64,000 nt of DNA from Myxococcales bacterium (GTDB lineage: Bacteria; Myxococcota_A; UBA9042): the NCBI GenBank assembly GCA_947491025.1, contig CANLIC010000013.1, positions 1 through 64,000 on the forward strand. Direction: 5' to 3'. Within the stretch, counting starts at the first letter, position 1. Each line of letters starts with the position of its first letter. This document shows positions 1 to 9,501 of this stretch, in pieces. The position numbers and the translations under genes are program-made. The notes under the pieces are model-generated. The model was not told the origin of the DNA. It worked only from the letters and a program-made list of their open reading frames with translations, and ran no database searches.

Positions 1-343
1 CGCCGGGAGTCGAACCCGGGTCCGGAAGTGTTCCACGCCACCTTCTACGTGCGTAGTCGCATGATTTCTACGCCGTTCGGGTCCCCCACGCGACAGGGTG
101 CACCGGCGCCGGTCGACTTTGTCTTATTCCACACCCTGCCGACGCGGGTGTGGAACCAGCCCACCTACATGTAGGCGCATCCCCTCGGCGGGCATGGGGA
201 GCACCTCCTCACCGGCTCTTAGGCGGCGAGAGCGAACTCAACGTTGTCGTTGGCAGTTCAATTGTTGCCTCTTGATACGCGGCCTGAGGCTCCGCGGCAC
301 GCCAGCGTCGCTTCATCACCCCCGTCGAAACCGGTGCGTCCCC
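1..343 (-). ncRNA. ssrA: tmRNA (transfer-messenger RNA), 3' end cut by the window edge
   Basis: Rescues stalled ribosomes and tags their products for proteolysis. On the minus strand the RNA begins GGGGACGCACCGG, followed by the conserved GGTTTCGACGGGG of the tRNA-like 5' half. The tag frame at 254-219 reads GCC AAC GAC AAC GTT GAG TTC GCT CTC GCC GCC TAA, i.e. ANDNVEFALAA. The 3' T arm (GGGTTCGACTCCC) sits at the window edge, and only the start of the 3' acceptor strand is present. The 5' GGGGACG should pair with the missing CGTCCCC-like end. The 5' boundary is inferred from this acceptor stem. The tag is close to the one I recall for Myxococcus xanthus. Confidence 0.95.
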
Positions 344-384
344 GTGGGTGGTGCCGGCCCGCGCGCAGCGAACTGGACTTGTGC

Positions 385-412
385 AAGATAGGGCTCGCGC
401 GGTCGAAGTCAA
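385..412 (-). promoter_or_regulatory. Candidate sigma-70 promoter of ssrA
   Basis: Minus strand: TTGACT (412-407), 16-nt spacer, TATCTT (390-385). Transcription would begin near 378, leaving about 35 nt of 5' leader before the mature tmRNA end at 343, as expected for a precursor trimmed by RNase P. It is one of the best -35/-10 pairs in this GC-rich window. Confidence 0.55.
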
Positions 413-478
413 CGCAGGCCGCTCGGAGCCGTCCGAGCTGCCCTCGCACGACCTCGGCCTGCCGTAGCCCGCCATGCC

Positions 479-3400
479 CTAGAGCAGGCAGAGCTTGCTG
501 ATGAGGCAGGCGCCCAGACTGCAGCACTTGAGCGAGCCGCAGGGAGTGCCGTCGAGGGTCTCTTTGTCGTAGACGCAGCCGCTCTTGGGCACGCAGGTAT
601 CGTAGGTGCAGGGGTTGCCGTCGGTGCACTTGACGCTCCCGGTGGCCTTGCAAGCGCCGCTGGTGCAGATGTCGCCGCTCGTGCATGCGTTGCCATCGCT
701 ACAGGAATTGGTGTTGAAGCTGTGCAGGCAGCCTGCCTTGAGCGAGCAGCTATCGGTCGTGCAATCGATGCCGTCGTTGCAGGTCAGCGTGGGGCCCGAA
801 GCGCAGCCGCCGGTGGTGTTGCAGGTGTCGGGCCCGGTGCAGGCGTTGCCGTCGCTGCAGCTGCCGGCGATCGGTTTGTAGACGCACCCGCTGGTGGTGC
901 TACAGCTATCCGCCGTGCAGCCGCTGAGGTCGTTGCAGGTCTTGGCGGTGCCCGGCTGACACTTGCCCTGCGCGCAGATGTCATTGTCGGTGCAGGCGTT
1001 GTTGTCGCTGCAGGCCAGCGTGTTGACCGGGTAGGTGCAGCCCGAGGTGGCGCCGCAGTTGTCGTCGGTGCACGGGTTGCCGTCCACGCACTTGAGGGCA
1101 GCGCCGCCATTGCAGACACCGGCGCTGCAGGTGTCGCTTGTGGTGCATGCGTTGCCATCGTCACAGGCGCTGGTGTTGGCGGTGTTTTGGCAGGCGAACT
1201 TGGTGCCGCTGGCGACGCAGGTGTCGGTCGTGCAGAGGTTCTTGTCGTTGCAGTCGACGGCGCCGGTCGCCGGTGTGCAGGGGCAGGAGGCCGCGCCGGG
1301 CTTGCAGGTGCCGCTGCTGCACACATCGCCGTCGGTGCAGGCGTTGCCGTCGTCGCAGGCGAGTGTATTGGCCTTGTGCAGGCACCCCGGGGTGGGATCG
1401 CACGAGTCCGAGGTGCATGGGTTCTTGTCCTCGCAGCCGACCGCAGCGCCGGCTTTGCAGGCGCCGCTGGCGCAGGCGTCGCTGCCGGTGCAGGCGTTGC
1501 CGTCGCTGCAGGGCGCGGGCTTCGAGTCGCTGGCGGTGAGCGGCGTGATGGTGCAGCCCGTGGTCTTGTCGCAGCCGTCAGTGGTGCAGACGTTCCCGTC
1601 ATTGCAGGCGATGGCTCCGCCCGGCACGCAGCTGCCGGCAGCGCAGGCGTCGCCCTTGGTGCAGGCGCTGCCGTCTTCGCACGGCGCGGTGGTCTGCACC
1701 ACCTGACATCCCTTGACCTTGTCGCAGCTATCGGTCGTGCAGGGGTTTCCGTCATCGCAGCTCACGGCCGCACCGGGCTTGCAAGCGCCACCGCTGCAGA
1801 TGTCGCCCTTGGTGCAGGCGTTGCCGTCGTCGCAGGCGGCGGCGTTGGCGGCGGTCTTGCAGCCGAGCGCCTTGTCGCAGCTATCGGTTGTGCAAGGGTT
1901 GCCATCGTTGCACTCGATGACCTTGCCGACGCAGGTGCCAGCGGCGCAGGCGTCGCTGCCGGTGCAGGCGTTGTTGTCGGTGCAGGCGTCGCCCGTCTTG
2001 GGCGCCGCGACGCAGCCCTTCACCTTGTCGCAGCTGTCGGTAGTGCAGGGGTTGCCATCGTCGCACTTGATGGTGGCGCCCGCCTTGCAGGCCCCGCCGG
2101 AGCACCCGTCGTTGGCGGTGCAGACCGAGCCATCGGCGTCGCAGGTCAGGCCGTCGGCCTTGGGCGCGGCCTCGCACTGGCCGGTCGCGGCGGCGCATTG
2201 GCCAGCGGCGCAGGGGCCAGACTTGGCGCTGCAGTCGATGGGCTTGCCGCCGGTGCAGGTGCCGGCGCTGCACTTGCCGCTGCCGGCCTGGGCGCACTTG
2301 TCCGAGCCGTCGCAGGCCTTGCCGTTGGCGGCCGCGGCCTCGTTGATGCACTTTTTGGCCGTCAGGTCGCAGGTGTCCTCCGTGCACGCGTTGTTGTCGT
2401 CGCAGTCGACGGCCGCAGTCGCGGGCTTGCAGGGGCAGGTGTTGGCGCCGGTGCAGACGCCACCCTTGCAAGCGTCGACTGTGCAAGCGTCACCGTCGTC
2501 GCAGGCCGCGCCATCCGCAGCTACGCTGGCGCAGCCGGTGGTCTTACAGCTGTCCGTTGTGCACGGGTTCTTGTCGTCGCATGGCCCGTCTTGTGCCGCG
2601 TTGCTGCACTTGCCGGTGCTGGGATCGCAGCTGTCGAACGTGCAGGCGACGCCGTCGTCGCAGGCTTTTTGGGCGCCTTGGCAGCCGCCGTTGATGCAGC
2701 TGTCGGCCTCGGTGCAGGGGTTACCGTCGTCGCAGGCGGTCTGCGCCGGCTTGATGGTGCAGCCGCTCTTCGGATCGCAGCCGTCTGCCGTGCAGGGGTT
2801 GCCGTCGTCGCAGACTGCGGCGGCCTTGGCCTGACAGGTGCCGGCGGTGCAGGTCGCGTCCAAGGTGCAGGCGTCACCATCGTCGCACGGCTGCCCGGAG
2901 TTGGTGGGCGTCGGGGCGCAGGTGCCCGAGGACGGCTCGCACTGCGCCTTCTGGCAGGCGCCATCGGCGCTGCCGTCGCAGATGATGGCCTTGCCTGGGA
3001 CAGGCTGGCAGACGCCCTTCTCGCAGACCAAGGGTCCGAGGCAGAGGTTGTCGGTCTTGCAGTCGGCGTCGCTCTGGCAGGCGCAGATCGCCTCGCCGCC
3101 GCAGACGCCAGACGCGTTGCAGCTGTCGGGGCCGGTGCAGGCGTTGCCGTCGTCACATGCGACGCTCGCCAAGGCGCCGGTCACCGTGCAGCCCGCTTTG
3201 AGGTCGCAGCTCTGCGCGGTGCAAGGGTCGCCGTCGTCGCAGGCAGCGCTGTCGACCGTGTGCTGGCAGCCGTTTTTGCTGTCGCAAGTGTCGACCGTGC
3301 AGGCCAAGCCGTCGCCGCAGTCGATCGCCTTGCCCTGACATACGCCCTCGACGCAAGTCGACGCCTCGGTGCAGACGTCGTTGTCGTCGCAAGCCAGCGT

Positions 3401-3967
3401 CAGGTCGGTGAACTTGGCGTGGACCACCGCCTGGCCTTGATCACAGAAGTCCTTGGTGCAGGGGTTGCCGTCATCGTACGCGCTCGCCGGGACCAGGGCG
3501 CAGGCGCCTTGCTGGCAGGCCTTGCCGCAGACGACGCCGCCGCAAGGGCTGCCATCGGCAAGGGCCGCCAGAGTGCAGGCGCCGCTGCCGTCGCACGTCG
3601 ACTGCTGGCACTCGCCCGTTGTCTCGCCTGGGTTCTGGCAGAGCGTGCCGGCCGGCCGCTGCGCCTTGCCACAGAAGCCCTTGCTGCAGGACGGCAGCAA
3701 GCAGGGCGTGGTGCCGAGCACCTTGCCAGCGCAGTCGAAGTCAGTGATGCACTCGTCGCCTTCGGCGCTGTCGACGGCGGTGATGTCGCCTGGAAGCGCA
3801 CTGCTGTCCGCGGCATCGACGATCGGATCCAGGTCGTCGCCGCCAAGATCGGCGATCTCGACCTGCCCGCAGCCAGAGAGTCCGGCGATGGCGAAGGAGA
3901 GCCCGCAGAGGGCGATAGAGAGTCCGACCCGGCGCGCGAGGGCCTTGGCGAGGAAGTGTGTCTGCAT
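479..3967 (-). CDS. Secreted lipoprotein made of CDDGN-type cysteine-rich repeats
   Basis: 1162 residues. The N-terminus is a lipoprotein signal ending in LSGC (Cys about 33), followed by a short Asp-rich spacer. Almost all the rest is a tandem array alternating two short modules. One is CDDGNPCTTDSCD-x3-GC; the other is CDDGNACT-x2-D-x-C-x2-G-x-C. Residue variation between copies is modest. The evenly spaced Cys pairs suggest disulfide-stabilised units, and the Asp/Asn runs could bind calcium (inference). Arrays like this are common in predicted surface proteins of Myxococcota-like bacteria; no enzymatic function is indicated. The ATG at 3967 follows GAGG. The gene lies 71 nt downstream of the peroxidase-like gene on the same strand and may be co-transcribed. 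The array is prone to copy-number change and assembly error. Confidence 0.85.
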   Translation of the reverse strand: MQTHFLAKALARRVGLSIALCGLSFAIAGLSGCGQVEIADLGGDDLDPIVDAADSSALPGDITAVDSAEGDECITDFDCAGKVLGTTPCLLPSCSKGFCGKAQRPAGTLCQNPGETTGECQQSTCDGSGACTLAALADGSPCGGVVCGKACQQGACALVPASAYDDGNPCTKDFCDQGQAVVHAKFTDLTLACDDNDVCTEASTCVEGVCQGKAIDCGDGLACTVDTCDSKNGCQHTVDSAACDDGDPCTAQSCDLKAGCTVTGALASVACDDGNACTGPDSCNASGVCGGEAICACQSDADCKTDNLCLGPLVCEKGVCQPVPGKAIICDGSADGACQKAQCEPSSGTCAPTPTNSGQPCDDGDACTLDATCTAGTCQAKAAAVCDDGNPCTADGCDPKSGCTIKPAQTACDDGNPCTEADSCINGGCQGAQKACDDGVACTFDSCDPSTGKCSNAAQDGPCDDKNPCTTDSCKTTGCASVAADGAACDDGDACTVDACKGGVCTGANTCPCKPATAAVDCDDNNACTEDTCDLTAKKCINEAAAANGKACDGSDKCAQAGSGKCSAGTCTGGKPIDCSAKSGPCAAGQCAAATGQCEAAPKADGLTCDADGSVCTANDGCSGGACKAGATIKCDDGNPCTTDSCDKVKGCVAAPKTGDACTDNNACTGSDACAAGTCVGKVIECNDGNPCTTDSCDKALGCKTAANAAACDDGNACTKGDICSGGACKPGAAVSCDDGNPCTTDSCDKVKGCQVVQTTAPCEDGSACTKGDACAAGSCVPGGAIACNDGNVCTTDGCDKTTGCTITPLTASDSKPAPCSDGNACTGSDACASGACKAGAAVGCEDKNPCTSDSCDPTPGCLHKANTLACDDGNACTDGDVCSSGTCKPGAASCPCTPATGAVDCNDKNLCTTDTCVASGTKFACQNTANTSACDDGNACTTSDTCSAGVCNGGAALKCVDGNPCTDDNCGATSGCTYPVNTLACSDNNACTDNDICAQGKCQPGTAKTCNDLSGCTADSCSTTSGCVYKPIAGSCSDGNACTGPDTCNTTGGCASGPTLTCNDGIDCTTDSCSLKAGCLHSFNTNSCSDGNACTSGDICTSGACKATGSVKCTDGNPCTYDTCVPKSGCVYDKETLDGTPCGSLKCCSLGACLISKLCLL

Positions 3968-4038
3968 AGGGCCTCAGGGCGCGTAGAACGGAACGCGCGG
4001 GGGCGGCATAGTAGCAGTTCCCCGCGCTACCGGAAGGG

Positions 4039-5451
4039 TCAGCGTCCAGCAGGAGCCGGCGACGCGGCCACCGGCGCGGCGGCGCCGGGCGGCGTGTTCG
4101 GAGCTGCCGCAGGAGCCGTCGTCGGCGCTGCGGCGGCAGCGGCCCCCGTTGGGCCAGCCGGCGCAGGCGGCGGCGCCACGCGCGAAGCGGCCGAAGCGGC
4201 AGGCCCCGCGCCTGCCGGCGCAGGCACCGCGTTGGGCGCCGGGATCGGCGCTGCGGCTGCAGCCGGGCCGACCCCTGGGTCGGCGGCGGGCGACGGCGCC
4301 GCTGGACCGGCGCCGGTTGGGGCCGGTGGCGGCTCGGCGGGCCGCACCGGCGCGGCTCGCATCGCTGGCGGGAGGTCGCTGGTGAGCGTGCCTAGGAAGG
4401 CAACGATCTTCTTCACCTGCGCGTCATCGAGGCTGCGCCCGAGCTGGTGCTTGGCCATCAGCTGGACGGCCTCGCCGAGGTCGGCGGTCTTGCCGTCGTG
4501 AAAATAGGGTCCGGTCATCGCAACGTTGCGCAGGGACGGCACCTTGAAGTGGTGCAGGTCCTCATCCTTGCCGGTGAATTTCTTGCGCCCGGGATCATCG
4601 TTGCCGCGCGCTGCGAAAGGCCATGGCTCGACCTTGCCCAGCTTCTGGAAGGTGCGGGCGCCGAGCAGCGGCCCGTTGTGGCAAGTGATGCAGGCGAGCC
4701 GCACGAAGAGACCAAGGCCCTCCTTTTCCTCCGCTGTCAGCGCTTCGTCCTTGCCATCCTGCCAGTCGTCAAAGCGGCTGCGTGAGTTCAGGGTGCGCTC
4801 GAAGGCGCCGATCGCCTTCGCCATGTTGTCGAATGTGACCGCGGCCTCGCCGGCTTCGGGGAAGGCGGCTTGGAACATCGAGACATAGCCAGGGATCGCC
4901 GCCAGGCGCTGTTCGACGGCCTTGGCGTCTGGCATCGCCATCTCGACAGGGTTCAACACCGGCGCCTTGGCCTGCTCTTCGACGTCCGCCGCGCGGCCAT
5001 CCCAGAACTGCGCGACGTGCCCCGCCGCGAACAGAACGGTCGGCGCGTTGCGATCGCCGCGCTGGCCTTCGTGACCCTTGCTCGTCGCCTCACGGTCGAC
5101 GCCATAGGACTCGAGGCCGTGGCAGGAGTTGCACGACACGTCGCCGGCCTTTGACAGCCGCGGATCGAAGAACAGCGTGCGACCGAGCTCGACCTTGACC
5201 GGGCTCGTCGGGATTTGGGGGTGTTCGTAGCGATCGGGCGGCAGGCCGAAAATCGCAGTCGCCTGGACGCGGTCGACCGCCGGCGTTGCCGCAGGGGCAG
5301 CGGACGCGTCGGCGGAGGGTCCGGCCGGGGCCGTCGCCTCCTTCTTGCCGCAAGCGCCAGTCCAGAGCGCGGTCGTCGCGCAAACAAGCGCCAGCCGGCT
5401 CGGCGAGCGCAAGCGCCGGCGTGCGCCCTTTGCCATCTTCGTCCCCTGCAT
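4039..5451 (-). CDS. Di-haem cytochrome c peroxidase/MauG-family lipoprotein
   Basis: 470 residues from the ATG at 5451, chosen because AAGGAG lies 5 nt upstream and a lipoprotein signal follows (WTGAC, Cys about 34). Two haem c sites are visible: CNSCH (about 107-111) and CITCH (about 254-258). The surrounding text (LFFDPRLS, SYGVDR, APTVLFAAGH, PYFHDGKT) is typical of the CcpA/MauG family, which reduces H2O2 in the periplasm or oxidises protein substrates. From about residue 365 the protein continues as a Pro/Ala-rich tail of roughly 100 residues that the family does not need; it may span the envelope. Whether the enzyme is a peroxidase or a MauG-like oxidase cannot be decided from sequence alone. 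It is upstream of, and co-directional with, the Cys-repeat lipoprotein gene. Confidence 0.9.
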   Translation of the reverse strand: MQGTKMAKGARRRLRSPSRLALVCATTALWTGACGKKEATAPAGPSADASAAPAATPAVDRVQATAIFGLPPDRYEHPQIPTSPVKVELGRTLFFDPRLSKAGDVSCNSCHGLESYGVDREATSKGHEGQRGDRNAPTVLFAAGHVAQFWDGRAADVEEQAKAPVLNPVEMAMPDAKAVEQRLAAIPGYVSMFQAAFPEAGEAAVTFDNMAKAIGAFERTLNSRSRFDDWQDGKDEALTAEEKEGLGLFVRLACITCHNGPLLGARTFQKLGKVEPWPFAARGNDDPGRKKFTGKDEDLHHFKVPSLRNVAMTGPYFHDGKTADLGEAVQLMAKHQLGRSLDDAQVKKIVAFLGTLTSDLPPAMRAAPVRPAEPPPAPTGAGPAAPSPAADPGVGPAAAAAPIPAPNAVPAPAGAGPAASAASRVAPPPAPAGPTGAAAAAAPTTAPAAAPNTPPGAAAPVAASPAPAGR

Positions 5452-5607
5452 GAATGCTCCTTGCTCGCCGTCTTCGGCGCCAACGGGGCGAGTGTGCGGT
5501 GCGCACCTGGGCAGGGCAAGCATCTCGCCAGCGCACTTTGAGCTTGCTGCGGCGTCGCCGCCAGCGCACCATCGGTGTCGTCGGACCCCTTCCCTGTAGG
5601 AGCCCCC

Positions 5608-7653
5608 ATGCCCACACGATTCGCATCCAGGATCCGCAAGGGCCTGTCAGCACAAGTGCTTCTTGGGCTCGTCGCCTGCTCACTGCCGAGCGCCATGGCT
5701 GCGGCCGCCGTGCCCAAGCTGACCACGCTTGAGGGCGTGCTCCTCGGCGCTGGCGGGGGCCCCGCTGTCGACGGCACCTACGACGTCAACTTCGCGCTCT
5801 ACCCCGCAGCGAGTGGGGCCGCCGCGTTCTGGTCCGAGGGACCCATCAAGGTCCCCGTCGTCAACGGGCGCTTCGCGGCGGCTTTGGGTGGCGTGAAGCC
5901 TTTGGATGTTGCCGCCATCGCGGCTGCGCCAGCCGCATGGCTCGGGGTCCAAGTTGGCGTCGATCCAGAGCTGCCTCGGGTTGTCTTGCGCGCCTCGCCC
6001 TTCGCCTTGCTCGCCGCCAGCGCTGAGGGCTTGAGCTGCAGCGGTTGTGTCGGCGGCAATCAGTTGACCGATGGCTCCATCGCTGCGGCCAAGGTCGGCT
6101 TCAATTTCGCTGGCGCTGCCACCAAGGGCGGCCCCGCCCTCGACCTCGCCTGCACCGGCTGCGTCGGCGTCGACGAGTTGATCTTCGATGGCGACGTCGA
6201 CCTCGGCGGCCAATCGATCAAGGCCAAGAACGGCACCTTTGGTGGCGACCTGGTGGCCAAGAATGTGACCGCGCAGAGCTTTGTCGGCGATGGCAGCAAG
6301 CTCACCGGCATCAAGTCGGTCGCTGGAACGTGCAGCAAGCCCGGCGAGGTCATGAAGGGCATCGCCAACGATGGCAGCATCGTTTGCGTCCCTGGCATCG
6401 ACGCCTCGGCGCTGCCGAAAGATGCGCTCGACGACGTGAGCAACGGCCTGCTGACCAACCAATATGTCGACAAGGTCGCCGCGCCGCAGAAAGGCGTGAA
6501 GATCCCTGACAACACCGGCGCCGACGCCAACTCGACCATCGAGTTTCCCGACCTCGGCATCGCGCAGACCATCGAGATCGCGGTCGAAATTGCCAACACG
6601 GACCTCTCGGTGGTGTCGGCTGTGCTCCTGCCGGCCGACGACAAGAAGACCGGCTGGGTTCTCTGTGATCCGTGCGGCAAGAAGGACGAGAAGTCCTTCA
6701 AGGCGGTGCTCTCGCCCAGCAACAAGCCCGTGAGCGGCGATATCGGCGCATGGATTGGTCAGAACCCCAAGGGAACGTGGACCTTGAAGGTCAAGGACAC
6801 GGGTTTCTGCCTGCCGCAAGTCGTCGGCAATGAGGCCCTCTGCGACGCCCCGAACAAGACGGACGGCAGCATCGTCGACTGGAGCATCCAGATTCAGACA
6901 GTGTCGAGCAAGAAGGTGAGCGCGCTCGGGGCCTTCCAGGTTGCCGTCACCGACACGCCGCCTGTGCCATGCACGGTCGCGCACATGGGTGTCCTCTACC
7001 TCGCGCCGACCACCAAGTCGCTGATGGTCTGCAACGGCAAGGAGTATTTCCCGCTTTACCTCGCCACCGTCGGCACCCAGGACAACCCAGCCGCCTCCTG
7101 CAAGGAGGTGCTCACCAAGCACCCTGGCTCCAAGGACGGCCTGTATTGGATCAACGCCGGCGGTGGGCCGGCTTACCAGGCATCCTGCAACATGACCGAC
7201 AACGGCGGCGGCTGGACCCTGGCCGCGCGCATGGTCTCGGGCAGCCACTGCCACATCAACGAGAACAAGGTCGGCACGTTGACGGCCGCCAACCAGTCCG
7301 GCTGCGCCAAGCTGAGCGATGCAGCGATCCGGGCGCTCTACACCAATCAGTTCTGGGTGGGCTGCGGCGCCGCATCGCCCAGCCGCTTCGGCACCATCGA
7401 CAATATATCGAAATTCAACACGATCTCAGCGACCGGTGACAAGAAGATGACGTGGAGCGAGACCAACGGCGGTCAGACCTACACCGGCACCGATCACGCT
7501 TGCTGCAATTTCGGCGACCACGACTACCACTCGCCGCACATCATCTATTCGATCGCCAAGGGCTATAACGGCGGCAACTACACCGCAGACTGGAGCGGCT
7601 GCTACAACTCCCTGCACGGCTGGCACCAGAGCGGCTTCCTGTGGGTGCGATAA
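5608..7653 (+). CDS. Secreted P-domain protein with C-terminal fibrinogen-like domain
   Basis: 681 residues from the ATG at 5608, which has AGGAG 5 nt upstream. A signal peptide ends near PSAMAAA. An N-terminal beta-rich region (about 40-230) includes the phrase GDGSKLTGI, common in trimeric fibre and tail-type proteins. A proprotein-convertase P-domain follows at about 290-420 (KIPDNTGADANST, GTWTLKVKDTGFC). The C-terminal ~190 residues resemble a fibrinogen-related domain (GLYWINAGG, CNMTDNGGGWTLAAR, and paired Cys with Trp/Gly-rich text). No protease domain is present, so a binding or adhesive role is inferred. It is a paralogue of the gene at 27792, sharing the first ~450 residues in layout but with a different C-terminal module. 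It is divergent from the peroxidase gene. Confidence 0.82.
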   Translation: MPTRFASRIRKGLSAQVLLGLVACSLPSAMAAAAVPKLTTLEGVLLGAGGGPAVDGTYDVNFALYPAASGAAAFWSEGPIKVPVVNGRFAAALGGVKPLDVAAIAAAPAAWLGVQVGVDPELPRVVLRASPFALLAASAEGLSCSGCVGGNQLTDGSIAAAKVGFNFAGAATKGGPALDLACTGCVGVDELIFDGDVDLGGQSIKAKNGTFGGDLVAKNVTAQSFVGDGSKLTGIKSVAGTCSKPGEVMKGIANDGSIVCVPGIDASALPKDALDDVSNGLLTNQYVDKVAAPQKGVKIPDNTGADANSTIEFPDLGIAQTIEIAVEIANTDLSVVSAVLLPADDKKTGWVLCDPCGKKDEKSFKAVLSPSNKPVSGDIGAWIGQNPKGTWTLKVKDTGFCLPQVVGNEALCDAPNKTDGSIVDWSIQIQTVSSKKVSALGAFQVAVTDTPPVPCTVAHMGVLYLAPTTKSLMVCNGKEYFPLYLATVGTQDNPAASCKEVLTKHPGSKDGLYWINAGGGPAYQASCNMTDNGGGWTLAARMVSGSHCHINENKVGTLTAANQSGCAKLSDAAIRALYTNQFWVGCGAASPSRFGTIDNISKFNTISATGDKKMTWSETNGGQTYTGTDHACCNFGDHDYHSPHIIYSIAKGYNGGNYTADWSGCYNSLHGWHQSGFLWVR

Positions 7654-7672
7654 GGCCGCGTCGGCCGCGGCC
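7654..7672 (+). terminator. Hairpin directly after the stop codon (terminator-like, no T-tract)
   Basis: GGCCGCG-TCGGC-CGCGGCC starts on the base after TAA: a 7-bp GC stem with a 5-nt loop. There is no T-run, so it may be only a 3'-end stabiliser between the two convergent genes. Confidence 0.35.
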
Positions 7673-7738
7673 CCTGTTCAGCACCTGTCGGCCGCCGGCT
7701 CTCGTCCGACGCCCGCCGTTCGCAGTCTGTCAGGAAGC

Positions 7739-9448
7739 CTATGCGCGGACGGCGCTGACCGCGACGTGGGGCACTTTGAGCCAGCTGCGCGTGTGCTCGA
7801 CCGCCACCAGCCCCTTGCCGGCACCCAGCGCGCCGCGATGGCCAGCGAACCAGACCGGCGGCGGGAAGATGCGAAACGGCGCCCGCAGCACACTCTTCTG
7901 CGGGTGGTCGAGCAGGTAGGTGTTGTGCACCACGCCCTTGCCGGACTGGATATCGTCGTCGGGGTTGCCGGGAAACGCGCCCCAGGTCGTTGCGATGACT
8001 CCGAAGATGATGCCGGAGAAGATGTTGACGGCGACCCCACCAAAGCGCAGGTCGGCGATGGCGCGCTCGAACGTCGCCTTGTGCGCCTTCTCCGTCGCAC
8101 CATCGATGATCAGCGAGCAGCTGAGGTTGCCCCAGCAGACGTCGTTGGCGAAGGTGACCGCCGCGCTCAAGAAGGCCTCGGGCCCGGCCGCGTCGAGCTC
8201 GACCACTGCCAGCACGCCGCAGAAGGCCTCATTGCACAAGGCGTATTCGCCCTGCCGCGCCGGTACCGACGGTAGCATCGTCCAGGGCACCACACCGGGG
8301 GCGCGCGGCGTCAGGACGTCGGCATCCTTGTACTGCTGCAAGAACGCTTCGTACCTCGCCTCGGCGCCCGGGTAGTACGCCTTTCGGTTCGGGACCGCGG
8401 CGAGCGCCGACCGCACCGCAGCGACGAAGGCGTCTTTCTGCGGCCACTGCCGGCTGACCACCAACACCTTGGCGGCCACGCAGTTGAAGCTGGCGTTGTT
8501 GGTGACCGCACCGGCGACGGTCTGGGCTTGAAAGCGCAAGTCCGAGTCGCTCCAGCGGCCGGGCACCACCATTACGGGCGTGACGCAACCGAGCTCAGAG
8601 CTGACCGGCCGAGGGTTCTTGCGGTCACCGGCCGCCTTGCGCCGCGCAACCTCCTCGGGGTCTGTGCCCCAGACGATGGCGTCGTGGGTCCTGTCGCTGC
8701 CTGTGACGTGGATATTGGCGATATCGCTATGATTACAGAGGTGGGCGCCGACCTCGGCCCCCCCGTGGACGATGGCGATGTAGCCGGCGTCGGTGAAGGG
8801 ACGCAGCGCCGCATCCCAGACCGGCGCCAGGTAGGCGTTGACCGGATTGGTCTTGACGACCACCACCTCGTCGTCGACGAAGAGCTTGTAGAGCGCATCG
8901 GTGGGGGTAATCGAGCCGACGTTGCCGGCGCCCAACACCAGCGCCACCTTGGGTTCGCGCCGCCGGCCCGCAGCCTTGTCGCGGTAGATCTCGCCCTGCG
9001 TCGCCGCCCGGCCAGGCTCGATCCAGATCTCCGCCGACATGCCGGCAAAAAGTGCGCGATCGATGGTGTCGGTCGGCATCACCTGCACCGCGAGCTGGCC
9101 GCTCGGCAGCATGCGCGTCCCGCCATGGCGCGGCTGGCCCTCTGCCGCCATGGCGTCGCGCAGCAGGCGCAGGTTTCGCATGGTCGGCAGCAGCTCGGTC
9201 AGCCAAGGCTCGGCCGATCCCTCGCCCTCGGTCGGCAACCCGCGGTTGCGGTTGGTCAGCGTCGCCCACTGCGATGCCGCCGCCAGGAGCGCATCCATCG
9301 ACTGCTGCAGCAAGGCGGCCCGATCGCGGCAGGAGACCTGCAGCCAGCGCGGCGCCGCTGCCTTGACCCGCGCAACGGCGGCGTCGACCTCGGGCAGGGG
9401 GGTCGGTGGCACAGGTGGCGGGGGCTCGGGGAACAGGGGAGACGACAT
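7739..9448 (-). CDS. NAD(P)-dependent aldehyde dehydrogenase superfamily protein
   Basis: 569 residues; the ATG at 9448 has GGAG 6 nt upstream. ALDH hallmarks are the Rossmann segment VALVLGAGNVGSITPTDALY (about 175-195), VVVKTNPVNAYLAPV, the general-base region SSELGCVTPVMVV (Glu) and the nucleophile segment NNASFNCVAAKVLVV (Cys). It is longer than the usual ~480-500 residues because of an N-terminal helical extension and a divergent C-terminus. The substrate cannot be assigned; the remote sequence suggests a subfamily outside the well-characterised ones. It lies 53 nt downstream of a tetR gene on the same strand, which is the probable regulator. Confidence 0.85.
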   Translation of the reverse strand: MSSPLFPEPPPPVPPTPLPEVDAAVARVKAAAPRWLQVSCRDRAALLQQSMDALLAAASQWATLTNRNRGLPTEGEGSAEPWLTELLPTMRNLRLLRDAMAAEGQPRHGGTRMLPSGQLAVQVMPTDTIDRALFAGMSAEIWIEPGRAATQGEIYRDKAAGRRREPKVALVLGAGNVGSITPTDALYKLFVDDEVVVVKTNPVNAYLAPVWDAALRPFTDAGYIAIVHGGAEVGAHLCNHSDIANIHVTGSDRTHDAIVWGTDPEEVARRKAAGDRKNPRPVSSELGCVTPVMVVPGRWSDSDLRFQAQTVAGAVTNNASFNCVAAKVLVVSRQWPQKDAFVAAVRSALAAVPNRKAYYPGAEARYEAFLQQYKDADVLTPRAPGVVPWTMLPSVPARQGEYALCNEAFCGVLAVVELDAAGPEAFLSAAVTFANDVCWGNLSCSLIIDGATEKAHKATFERAIADLRFGGVAVNIFSGIIFGVIATTWGAFPGNPDDDIQSGKGVVHNTYLLDHPQKSVLRAPFRIFPPPVWFAGHRGALGAGKGLVAVEHTRSWLKVPHVAVSAVRA

Positions 9449-9501
9449 CGCTCACTCCACGGTGCTGCCTTGGCAGCGGGCATGTCCGACGCGGGCGCCT
9501 T

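Noticed and set aside
479..3967. CRISPR-like periodic repeats
   Set aside because: The period follows codons of a Cys-repeat protein; there are no identical direct repeats with unique spacers of constant length.
722..4501. Open frame of 1259 codons on the plus strand
   Set aside because: It is antisense to the Cys-repeat lipoprotein and reads as Ala/Val/Gly-rich text created by the repeat array and high GC; no domain or ribosome site.
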